A stretch of 5,974 nucleotides of DNA from an uncultured Kiloniellales bacterium (GTDB taxonomy: Bacteria; Pseudomonadota; Alphaproteobacteria; Kiloniellales; JAKSDN01): NCBI GenBank assembly GCA_947259625.1, contig CAMYMY010000240.1:1-5974 (forward strand). The letters run 5' to 3'. The stretch's first letter is position 1. Each line of letters begins with the position of its first letter. Of the stretch, positions 1-5,636 are shown one piece after another. Under the pieces are notes generated by a model that was not told where the DNA came from, ran no database searches, and was given only the letters and a program-made list of their open reading frames with translations. A program made the position numbers and the translations under genes.

Positions 1-620
1 CGGCTCAAGCGCGCATCTCGCAAGCTCAACGCCGGAAAGTGGCGCCCGAAGCGTTGGGGGCTCTGATCGAGGACTGCGTGCAGGACGACTATCTGGAGCG
101 CAAGAGCCGTTTGAAGAAGCTCGCCGTGCACATGGACAGCGTGTTGCTTGCCAGTCTCGACGTGCTCGCGGTCGCGCGTCGGCCGGAGGCGGTGACCTTG
201 GTGGCGGCGCTGCGGCCGGACATCGACCTTAGACCGCTGGCGAAGTTCCTTATCGCTGGAGACGACGACGGCAAGATCGTGCAGCTCGATGGCATCGCGT
301 TCCGGGAAGGACTGATAGCGGCGATGGCCTGCCCGCAAACCGCGGGGCCCGAGCTGGCATCCCTGATGGGCGAGGCGAACAAGGCATTCAAGAGCTTTTC
401 CCGGCGGGGCTTTGGCGAGGAGGAGACGGCTCGGCCTGGCGCCAGCGAGGGCTTTGCCTCCGGGGCCCAGCCACTTATCGAGATCAGGCGGCAGCTGGCG
501 GCCTTTCGCCAGAAACTGCGGCGCATGAGGCTTCCCCAAGGGGGCTGGGAAGAGCAGTTCGGAGTGGATTCGAAAACCTTTCGCAAACAGTTTCGCTTGT
601 TGTACGGAGTTGCGGCATGA
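1..620 (+). CDS. Hypothetical protein, 5'-truncated by the window edge
   Basis: The reading frame is open from the first full codon (base 3) to the TGA at 618-620. A GTG at 39 could be a start but has no well-spaced Shine-Dalgarno, and the 12 in-frame codons before it encode a plausible basic stretch. I therefore read this as the C-terminal part of a longer gene. The visible ~205 residues are mostly helical and soluble, with no signal peptide or membrane helix. Counting from GTG 39, residues 18-48 are charged then hydrophobic helix, 105-127 a Lys/Arg/Phe-rich helix, 128-145 a Gly/Ala/Glu-rich linker, and 147-190 a basic amphipathic helix ending in an FGVDSKTFRKQFRLLYG segment. I do not recognise a family and give no function. 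The stop overlaps the next start (ATGA), so it is probably co-translated with the downstream gene. The coding call is firm; the identity is unknown. Confidence 0.72.
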   Translation, partial: AQARISQAQRRKVAPEALGALIEDCVQDDYLERKSRLKKLAVHMDSVLLASLDVLAVARRPEAVTLVAALRPDIDLRPLAKFLIAGDDDGKIVQLDGIAFREGLIAAMACPQTAGPELASLMGEANKAFKSFSRRGFGEEETARPGASEGFASGAQPLIEIRRQLAAFRQKLRRMRLPQGGWEEQFGVDSKTFRKQFRLLYGVAA

Positions 621-1174
621 CCGGCACTTGGAACACACTTACGGAACGTCGAAGGACCCTGGCTGAGTGCGCTTTCGGCGCCCTGAGCACGCTCGACGAG
701 ATCACTGCCGCGAAGCGCTCCCGGGGGACCGGTGAGCGCCAGGTCGGCTTCGGCGATATCTATGCCTACGTCAACGAGCCGGGTCGTCCGATGAACGCCC
801 GGCTGAGCGAGGCGCTGGAGGCGGATGCCGGATTGCGCGAAGACCTTCTGCGGCTTCTTACCAAGACCGCCGGCTACCGGTGTCCACGATCAGCTGCTGC
901 CGGCACGAAGGTTCTGGAGAGTCGCCAGGGCCAGGGCTTCATCATCAGGCTGCGGCCGTCGCGCGCCGAACCGTCGCAGGTCTATGTTGTGATCGAGTTG
1001 CTCGACCCCGCCGCAGAGACACCCAAAGCGCTGTTCATCGCCGAGCACCGGGATGGGCTGCTCAAGCATGCCTTGCCCGAGGCGCGCGGCGGCATGGTGC
1101 AGCTCTTGGCAGAGACCGAATCGGATTTGGTGCGGGCGCTGCGGAATCCCGGTAGCGAGGTGTTTCTGCGTTGA
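617..1174 (+). CDS. Hypothetical cytoplasmic protein, 185 aa
   Basis: ATG 617 overlaps the previous stop in an ATGA arrangement and is preceded by GGAG at 606-609, 7 bases away, so the start is well supported. No signal peptide or membrane helix is visible. There appear to be two parts. Residues 1-85 are helical; residues 46-81 (FGDIYAYVNE to LREDLLRLL) loosely resemble the N-terminal helical segment of anti-sigma-factor-like proteins (a 'YV...L.ADAGLRE' pattern), but the zinc-binding His/Cys set is absent. Residues 95-185 alternate hydrophobic residues as in beta strands (GFIIRLRP, QVYVVIELLD, KALFIAEHRDG) and end in EVFLR. The stop TGA overlaps the TTG start of the Lon-like gene, so their products are likely made in fixed proportion and may interact. 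The family is not recognised; the anti-sigma resemblance is weak and may be coincidence. Confidence 0.85.
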   Translation: MTGTWNTLTERRRTLAECAFGALSTLDEITAAKRSRGTGERQVGFGDIYAYVNEPGRPMNARLSEALEADAGLREDLLRLLTKTAGYRCPRSAAAGTKVLESRQGQGFIIRLRPSRAEPSQVYVVIELLDPAAETPKALFIAEHRDGLLKHALPEARGGMVQLLAETESDLVRALRNPGSEVFLR

Positions 1175-2460
1175 CTTCGGTCAGGGTTTACATTGCCACT
1201 ACGGAAGGCGCCGCCGAGGTGCAACGGATTACCGAGGAGGAGCCCAACGTCAAGTCCGTCGTTTGCCTCGACGGCAAGGCGCTTGCGCTTCCGATCAGCC
1301 CTGATTACGAGGCCTTCGTACGCAAGCCCACCGGCATTCTCGAAAGAGCTTACGGACACCCCGCCTATCGCATGGACGTGTCCACCGCGATCTCAGAGGG
1401 CATGAGCTGGCAGCTTGGGGCCCTGGTCGCGCACGCCCTCTTCGCGGCGGGTCGTCTTGCGCAAAAGAACGACCAGGCGAGCCAGGTGGTCTGGCTGACC
1501 GGCGAGGTCGACCGGGATCTTCGGGTCTTGCCGGTGGAGTACGTGCGGGAAAAACTCCGGCGTTCCGGGAATTTGCTTGCCGAGTTGAAGGCCGCCAAGA
1601 TTCCGGTCACCCTCGGCGTGCCGCGACGCAACCACGATGAGCTGGACGCCGGCTGGCTCGAAAAGTTGGGCATCGGTGTCGAGGCCTGCCGGATCGTTCC
1701 CCTCGACTCCGCGGACCAGATCCTTGATCTCCTGGGCCTCGCGGCGCCTTGCGCCAAGGGGCCGCAGGCGGCCTCAGCGCGCGCCCTGCCTCGTGTCGGT
1801 CAGGCCAGACCGGTGATCGGAGTTTTCCTGGGCCTCGTCGTGATCGGCGCCTTGTTGAGCGCCATCGCATGGTGGGGCTACGACCTCGACCCGCCGGCCC
1901 GCGCCCCGCCCGCCGGGCAGGGCGGGGGGCCGACCGAGAAGAATGGAATCAACCAGTTCTCCGTTGCCGCGATCGAGACACGGGCCCAGCCTGGCTCGAC
2001 CTGTGCGGCCGTGAATTTCCGCTCCGCCGATGCGGTGGTGACGGAGATCGCGCTATCCAATCATACTCCGATCACGACCCAGGACGCCGAACAGCTCTGT
2101 GGCCTGCGGTACCGGGTCTCGAACCTGGGCGGCAAGGCCGAAGTCTGGATCTTCGGGGCGCGTTCGGCGAAGGGCTCGTCGTCACTCAATACCAAGATCT
2201 TGGCACAGGCCCGCTTGGTCGACGAGGACGAAGGCGTCTTGCTCGACATCCGGCTGCCCCGCCGCCTGGAGCAGCCTCTCCTACACCGGCTCGCTATTGT
2301 CGCCGTTCGGAACCCAAGCGGCGACCTGGGCCGGCGGCTGAAAGGGTTCATCAAAACTCTGGACGGCCCGATTCGCCCCGTGGAGTGGAACCGACTGCTG
2401 GCTGGCCTCCAACAAGCCGGCCTGGACGTCGTTCACCTGACACACGAGCTAGATCCCTGA
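1171..2460 (+). CDS. Membrane-anchored Lon-like (S16-fold) domain protein with periplasmic C-terminal domain
   Basis: The 429-residue protein starts at TTG 1171, overlapping the upstream TGA (TTGA), with AGCGAGG about 10 bases upstream. No ATG or GTG occurs before the first beta strand (VRVYIATT). Residues ~65-190 align by eye with the Lon proteolytic domain: EGMSWQLG (Ser79) sits at the DGPSAG serine loop, TGEVDRDLRVLP (110-121) at TGEI..RG.VLP, and LLAELKAAKIPVTLGVPRRN (135-154) at the LLAA...I..V.IP..N strand. The catalytic lysine position (GGxKEK in Lon) reads EYVREK, so Arg126 replaces Lys unless Lys128 takes its place. A membrane helix spans ~214-236, followed by a Pro/Gly linker (240-255) and a ~170-residue domain with Cys278 and Cys310. 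Arg/Lys-rich flanks suggest N-terminus cytoplasmic and C-terminus periplasmic. Lon-like domains without protease activity are known (e.g. in RadA). The inferred role is a sensor, scaffold or altered protease of an envelope complex. The domain call is fairly secure; activity is unknown. Confidence 0.85.
   Translation: MTSVRVYIATTEGAAEVQRITEEEPNVKSVVCLDGKALALPISPDYEAFVRKPTGILERAYGHPAYRMDVSTAISEGMSWQLGALVAHALFAAGRLAQKNDQASQVVWLTGEVDRDLRVLPVEYVREKLRRSGNLLAELKAAKIPVTLGVPRRNHDELDAGWLEKLGIGVEACRIVPLDSADQILDLLGLAAPCAKGPQAASARALPRVGQARPVIGVFLGLVVIGALLSAIAWWGYDLDPPARAPPAGQGGGPTEKNGINQFSVAAIETRAQPGSTCAAVNFRSADAVVTEIALSNHTPITTQDAEQLCGLRYRVSNLGGKAEVWIFGARSAKGSSSLNTKILAQARLVDEDEGVLLDIRLPRRLEQPLLHRLAIVAVRNPSGDLGRRLKGFIKTLDGPIRPVEWNRLLAGLQQAGLDVVHLTHELDP
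1904..1927 (+). repeat. Perfect 8-bp GC-only inverted repeat inside the linker of the Lon-like gene
   Basis: CCCCGCCC at 1904-1911 and GGGCGGGG at 1920-1927 are exact reverse complements separated by 8 bases, so the mRNA could form a very stable hairpin. It falls in the codons for the Pro/Ala/Gly linker just after the membrane helix. Pro (CCN) and Gly (GGN) codons in a GC-rich genome produce such pairs readily, so it may only reflect linker composition. Confidence 0.5.
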
Positions 2461-2489
2461 CCGCGTTTCGGCCTGAGAAACCGTTCAAG

Positions 2490-2524
2490 CCCTTTCATAA
2501 CCCAGCTAGGGACCCAAGAAAGGG
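2490..2524 (+). promoter_or_regulatory. Inverted repeat that can cover the lipoprotein gene's ribosome binding site
   Basis: The 72-base gap 2461-2532 is the largest in the block. CCCTTTC at 2490-2496 is the exact reverse complement of GAAAGGG at 2518-2524, and inside the loop CCC 2501-2503 can pair with GGG 2509-2511. The right arm is the purine-rich Shine-Dalgarno of the gene starting at 2533 (8 bases away). A folded leader would hide the site, which would allow translational control of the second half of the block. No U-tract follows, so it is not a standard terminator. I saw no convincing -35/-10 pair in the gap. Function is inferred only from base pairing. Confidence 0.4.
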
Positions 2525-2532
2525 AACGAGCG

Positions 2533-3111
2533 ATGACCAAATTACATTCGAACGCGACGGTCTGGACAAGGATGGCGGCGACCCCCGCGCTCCTCCTCGC
2601 TGTGCTGACGGTGGTGGCCTGCAGCACGGATAAGGGGTTGCCAGAGTTCGGCAGCATCGACTTCCGCGAAACGCGTTACGAGGACGTAGCGGCCCTGCGC
2701 GACTTCCGCGATTGCCGGGACCAGGCCGTCGAGTTGGATAGCCAGGCCCGCGCGGGCGGAGATCCCGCGCGCTATCTGTCGAGCGCGGAACTCCTGGAAC
2801 GTTGTGACCTCGATCTTGGTTCGGACGCGTCCATGGTATCCGAGGACGAGCGCATGCGCGCCCATGGCCTCGGCATCCAGAACTACATCAAGGGCGGTGA
2901 CGCCGGCGCTGCGCGCCGCAGGCTCGAGCGCTTCAAGCAGCTCTATGCCGGCAGGGATCTCTACTATGCCGACGGCTCCTCTTTTCGGTCCACCATGGAA
3001 GTCCTCCTGGGTCAGCGCGAGCAGCGTGACTTCGGCCGGTACTCGATGCTCAACGTAAGCACGGCATTGAAGGATGAAATGCGGCGGATCCAGTACTGGA
3101 AGCATAACTGA
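2533..3111 (+). CDS. Putative outer-membrane lipoprotein, 192 aa, unknown family
   Basis: The start at ATG 2533 is supported by GAAAGGG 8 bases upstream. An internal ATG at 2572 would give a shorter, equally plausible signal peptide. Residues 1-29 have a basic N-region (Lys3, Arg13), a hydrophobic core (PALLLAVLTVVA) and a lipobox VVA-Cys30, so signal peptidase II should cleave before Cys30. The next residue is Ser rather than Asp, which under the E. coli Lol sorting rule points to the outer membrane. The mature part is about 160 residues, largely helical and charged, with Cys61 and Cys91 as the only other cysteines and so a possible disulfide pair. Residues 106-140 form two amphipathic helices with a TPR-like look (GLGIQNYIKGGDAGAARRRLERF), but I cannot count real repeats. 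It lacks the OmpA-type peptidoglycan-binding motif of Pal. The lipoprotein call is firm; its role in the complex is inferred from context. Confidence 0.88.
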   Translation: MTKLHSNATVWTRMAATPALLLAVLTVVACSTDKGLPEFGSIDFRETRYEDVAALRDFRDCRDQAVELDSQARAGGDPARYLSSAELLERCDLDLGSDASMVSEDERMRAHGLGIQNYIKGGDAGAARRRLERFKQLYAGRDLYYADGSSFRSTMEVLLGQREQRDFGRYSMLNVSTALKDEMRRIQYWKHN

Positions 3112-3128
3112 CACGAGCCCGGGCCCAC

Positions 3129-3134
3129 GAAAGG
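3129..3134 (+). promoter_or_regulatory. Ribosome binding site of the exported coiled-coil gene
   Basis: GAAAGG lies 6 bases before ATG 3141 and 9 bases before the adjacent ATG 3144. Either ATG of the ATGATG pair can be the start, a difference of one residue. The surrounding leader resembles that of the lipoprotein gene. Confidence 0.6.
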
Positions 3135-3140
3135 AACGCG

Positions 3141-4055
3141 ATGATGACCAGGACCCTCGACAGGCGCACGGGCCGGAGACCAGGACTCGGCATCCGGGTC
3201 GCCACCTGCCTTCTCACCTTGGCGCTTCTGGCGGATGCGACGCCATCCTCGGCCGCTACCGAACCTCGGCACGGATCTTGGAATCCGGTCGCCAGCGAGA
3301 AGCTCATAAAGCTGCCCGGCTCCTATCTCAAGAAGGCCATAGAGAACGACTTCTCCAACTCCGGCCTGGCGGCCGCCCTCCGGGACACCGAGATCTCGAT
3401 GGGCCTCAAGTCGCAAACCCTGGCGGATCTGCAAAGCGCCATCGACCAAGCGGACGGAGAACTCAAGGTCGATCTCCAGCATCAGTTCCTCGCCGAGAAA
3501 CGGGACTACCTCGAGCTGGTCGGAGAGCATCAGGATCTGCGGCGTGAGCAGATGGCCACGAAGATGCGCCTCTACGAGAAACTGCTCGGCAAGCTAAGCC
3601 GGGACAATGCCGCCATGACGCCGGCGCGTCGGGCCCTCGTCGAGAAGCAGGATGATGCAAAACGCCGGTTCGAGAACTCGATCTCCAAGGTCGACATGAA
3701 GCTCTTCAGCACCCCCATGATCAGCGAGAGCAAGTATGCGGTCGAGTACTCGAAGAACGTCGTGGCGGTCGAACGGCTCGTGCAGGCGATCAAGGCGCAC
3801 CCGATGAATGCCCAGCCCGAGATCAATGGGCGCGCGGTCACGAAGCAGGAGTTCCTGCGCCAAGCGGTGGCCGACACGCAGGCCGAGCTTGCCATCGTCG
3901 ATCAGGAGGAGACGATCCTTGGCTACATGGCCAAGCTGATCGCGCTGGATGCGTTGGCCCTCACGGAGGCCGTGGCCGACGGTGACGGTGAATTGGCTGA
4001 CGAGAAGCAGACAAGCAACCTTGCCTCTGCCGTCGACTACTTCATTCCGCAGTGA
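3141..4055 (+). CDS. Exported, predominantly helical/coiled-coil periplasmic protein, 304 aa
   Basis: The start is one of the ATGATG pair at 3141/3144. Residues 1-39 form a long signal peptide: an Arg-rich N-region (six Arg in the first 19 residues), a hydrophobic core (VATCLLTLALLADA) and a likely cleavage after SSA or SAA near residues 37-39. The arginine pairs do not fit the twin-arginine motif (no S/T-RR-x-F-L-K), so Sec export is more likely. The mature chain is ~265 residues, rich in Glu, Lys, Gln, Ala and Leu. Long heptad-like helices occur at about 85-135 and 137-190, and again at 200-275. A loop with AHPMNAQPEINGRAVT (219-234) separates the last two. The C-terminus ends in AVDYFIPQ. 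No enzyme motif and no peptidoglycan-binding motif is seen. It sits between the lipoprotein and the small exported protein, 29 and 38 bases from them. I do not recognise the family; a structural or bridging role in the periplasm is inference. Confidence 0.87.
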   Translation: MMTRTLDRRTGRRPGLGIRVATCLLTLALLADATPSSAATEPRHGSWNPVASEKLIKLPGSYLKKAIENDFSNSGLAAALRDTEISMGLKSQTLADLQSAIDQADGELKVDLQHQFLAEKRDYLELVGEHQDLRREQMATKMRLYEKLLGKLSRDNAAMTPARRALVEKQDDAKRRFENSISKVDMKLFSTPMISESKYAVEYSKNVVAVERLVQAIKAHPMNAQPEINGRAVTKQEFLRQAVADTQAELAIVDQEETILGYMAKLIALDALALTEAVADGDGELADEKQTSNLASAVDYFIPQ

Positions 4056-4076
4056 GTTTCTATTGTCGGTGAGCAC

Positions 4077-4084
4077 AAGGAGGA
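4077..4084 (+). promoter_or_regulatory. Near-consensus Shine-Dalgarno for the small exported protein gene
   Basis: AAGGAGGA lies 9 bases before ATG 4094 and is the strongest ribosome binding site in the window. It fixes this start and suggests that the small exported protein is made at a higher level than its neighbours. Confidence 0.75.
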
Positions 4085-4093
4085 TATTGCACC

Positions 4094-4483
4094 ATGAACC
4101 GCAGAACAGCCTTACTTCTCGCGGCCTTCGCCTCGAACATTCTGGCGTCGGGCGCGGCATTGGCCGGAACCGTGGAAAATCTGGAACGGGAACGGGCGAT
4201 CGCCATCGAAGCCCTGCTTTCTCCCAACATGGACCCGGCCGAACGCCAGAGCAGCGCCGAGATCGCAAGGACCCGGCTGGTCGACCTGGAGCGCATGGTC
4301 CTCAGGGACGACGGCCTGCGCGGACGCAACACCCCCGCGGTGCGCGCCGCCTTCGAAAACTATGACCTTTCGTTCCTGGTGCATGCCTCGATCGAGAAGA
4401 ACCGGAGTCTGATCGATCATTGGCTCGAACAGCTCGGCGTCACGACCAATTCCCTCATGAGCGCGCGAATCGGGAGACGCTGA
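4094..4483 (+). CDS. Small exported helical protein, 129 aa
   Basis: The start at ATG 4094 is set by the strong AAGGAGGA site. Residues 1-24 are a clean Sec signal peptide: Asn-Arg-Arg N-region, TALLLAAFASNILASGAA core, ALA-Gly cleavage site after Ala24. The mature protein of ~105 residues has no cysteine and is mostly helix: 26-44 (VENLERERAIAIEALLS), 48-73 (AERQSSAEIARTRLVDLERM...), a turn at 74-80, then 82-104 and 104-116 (RSLIDHWLEQLG). Charged and hydrophobic residues alternate as in a compact helical bundle. It lies upstream of the stator-like gene with a single base between stop and start, so tight co-expression is expected. No known family is recognised. A periplasmic partner or adaptor of the membrane complex is a reasonable inference and nothing more. 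Confidence 0.87.
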   Translation: MNRRTALLLAAFASNILASGAALAGTVENLERERAIAIEALLSPNMDPAERQSSAEIARTRLVDLERMVLRDDGLRGRNTPAVRAAFENYDLSFLVHASIEKNRSLIDHWLEQLGVTTNSLMSARIGRR

Positions 4484-4484
4484 G

Positions 4485-5030
4485 ATGAGGGAACCGGCAC
4501 CGCTGTTGGCGGCGGCCTCGCAGGCGGTCAGCTACATGCTCGGCGGCCTGGTGATCGCCCTGGCGCTCGGCGTCATGGCGACCTCGGTGAGCGCGGTCGA
4601 GATTACCACCTGGGCTTGGGACGTTCTCGGTCTCGCCTTCGCGACGCTGCTTGGAAGTCTGGTCTTCATCGCCTTGCTGTGCTGGGTGAAGATCAAGCAG
4701 CTGCAGGCGAGAGGAGGTGAATACCGGCCCTGGCTGGTGGCCGGCGTTCAGGCAGCCAACGGCATTGCCACCCTCGCCTTGACCTATACGCTGCTCGGCA
4801 TCAGCCTGGGCATCGGCAGCCTCGCGGGTCAGCAGCTCACGCCGGACACCATACAAGGGGTGATCAAGAGCCTGACCGAGAACTTCAGCATGGCCTTCAT
4901 GACCACCGTTGTCGGCCTGCCGACCTCGGCCTTGCTGCGCAGCCTCCTGCTGGTCGCCCATGCCCGCAAGAGCTCCGCTGCCCGGAGCGCCTCAGCAGCG
5001 GCTGAGCGTGGAAACTGGAGGCCGTCATGA
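4485..5030 (+). CDS. MotA/TolQ/ExbB-like proton-channel family protein (compact form)
   Basis: ATG 4485 begins 1 base after the previous stop, with GGGAG at 4472-4476. The 181-residue protein has four membrane helices at about 17-37, 46-68, 92-113 and 134-158. Basic residues between helices 2 and 3 (Lys69, Lys71, Arg76, Arg81) and after helix 4 place those parts in the cytoplasm, the MotA-type topology. Helices 3 and 4 carry the family pattern: TYTLLGISLGIGS matches the GL.GTV.GI segment, and MAFMTTVVGLPTSALLRSL matches the AL..TA.GL..A segment. Thr141 falls at the helix-4 threonine of ExbB/TolQ, while the helix-3 threonine position looks like Ile106 with Ser107 beside it. Family members usually have about 90-100 cytoplasmic residues between the helix pairs; here there are only ~24. 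The expected role is an inner-membrane stator or channel powered by the proton gradient. The family call is good; actual proton conduction is uncertain. Confidence 0.83.
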   Translation: MREPAPLLAAASQAVSYMLGGLVIALALGVMATSVSAVEITTWAWDVLGLAFATLLGSLVFIALLCWVKIKQLQARGGEYRPWLVAGVQAANGIATLALTYTLLGISLGIGSLAGQQLTPDTIQGVIKSLTENFSMAFMTTVVGLPTSALLRSLLLVAHARKSSAARSASAAAERGNWRPS

Positions 5031-5632
5031 GATTCCTGCTCTTCAACCTCGCCGTGATCGCGGCGCTCTTCTACCTGTTCAGCGCCGATCGCAGCGGCTC
5101 GGACTTCGGCAACGATTTTCGCGAGGACCCGCTCCAGGTGATACGCCAGGAGCTGGAGTCCTTGGCGCGCGACGTCGCCGACGGGCGCAAGGGCGCCGAC
5201 CAAACGTCGCCAGAGACCATCGCGGCGGAGATGCCGAGGGACGGCGCGCAAGTGCCGACGGCAGGGATGGTCGATCCCGCGCCCGTTTCGCCGAAGGATC
5301 AGTCGATCCCGGCAGCTTCCGCTTCGGCAAAGACGGCGTCGGCCGGGCAGGACGTGGCGCCGGCCGCCGCGCAAGCCTCGAAAGTCCTCGAGGACGGTCG
5401 GCAGGAAGCCCGTGCGGCCCCCGATCCGATCGGCCCCCTGCCGCAGGTCGACGATCCGTCGGTGGCCCGTCGTCGCGCCGAGGTGTTGGACGGCGCCGCT
5501 CCCTTGGACGACAGGCGCGGCGAGACCCCGGTCGAGGGTCAGCCACCGATGAGTCCCGAAGAGCGTCTTCGCAAGCTCTATTCCTTGGCCGAGGAGATGG
5601 AACTGCTCTACGTGAGCAAGATGACGCGCTGA
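5027..5632 (+). CDS. Single-pass inner-membrane protein with Ala/Pro-rich periplasmic region, 201 aa
   Basis: ATG 5027 overlaps the stator-like gene's stop (ATGA) and has GGAGG at 5017-5021. Residues 3-20 (FLLFNLAVIAALFYLFSA) form one N-terminal membrane helix with only Arg2 ahead of it, so the remainder is probably periplasmic. Residues 30-55 are a charged helix (DPLQVIRQELESLARDV), 56-172 a low-complexity Ala/Pro/Asp/Gly stretch that looks disordered, and 175-201 a helix (SPEERLRKLYSLAEEMELLY) that may be a docking end. By position and topology it could be the ExbD/TolR/MotB-type partner of the gene before it. However, it lacks the Asp within the membrane helix that those partners use; Asp21 lies just past the helix. 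A spacer or linker protein is the other reading. The family is not recognised. Confidence 0.84.
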   Translation: MRFLLFNLAVIAALFYLFSADRSGSDFGNDFREDPLQVIRQELESLARDVADGRKGADQTSPETIAAEMPRDGAQVPTAGMVDPAPVSPKDQSIPAASASAKTASAGQDVAPAAAQASKVLEDGRQEARAAPDPIGPLPQVDDPSVARRRAEVLDGAAPLDDRRGETPVEGQPPMSPEERLRKLYSLAEEMELLYVSKMTR

Positions 5633-5636
5633 GGCC

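Noticed and set aside
39..41. GTG 39 as the true start of the first gene
   Set aside because: There is no well-spaced ribosome binding site and the frame is open back to the window edge, so a start further upstream is more likely; it cannot be excluded.
2465..2481. GTTTC/GAAAC hairpin after the stop of the Lon-like gene as a terminator
   Set aside because: The stem is only 5 bp with three A-T pairs and no T-run follows. Transcription most likely continues through it.
2461..2532. Internal promoter in the 72-base gap
   Set aside because: I could not find -35 and -10 elements at proper spacing, nor an EcfG-type GGAAC/CGTT pair.
1749..2633. Open + frame of 294 codons overlapping the Lon-like gene and the next start
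   Set aside because: It is in another frame of a well-supported gene, its product is dominated by Arg, Pro and Gly, and it has no suitable ribosome binding site.
2542..3114. - strand frame of 190 codons opposite the lipoprotein gene
   Set aside because: The + strand gene has a lipobox signal peptide and a good ribosome binding site; the antisense frame has no supporting signal.
3141..3260. Twin-arginine signal peptide in the coiled-coil protein
   Set aside because: Arg pairs are present, but the residues after them (TG, PG) do not fit S/T-RR-x-F-L-K and they sit too far from the hydrophobic core.
3594..4268. - strand frame of 224 codons
   Set aside because: It spans two exported-protein genes and the gap between them and is Arg-rich, with no start signal; a shadow frame.
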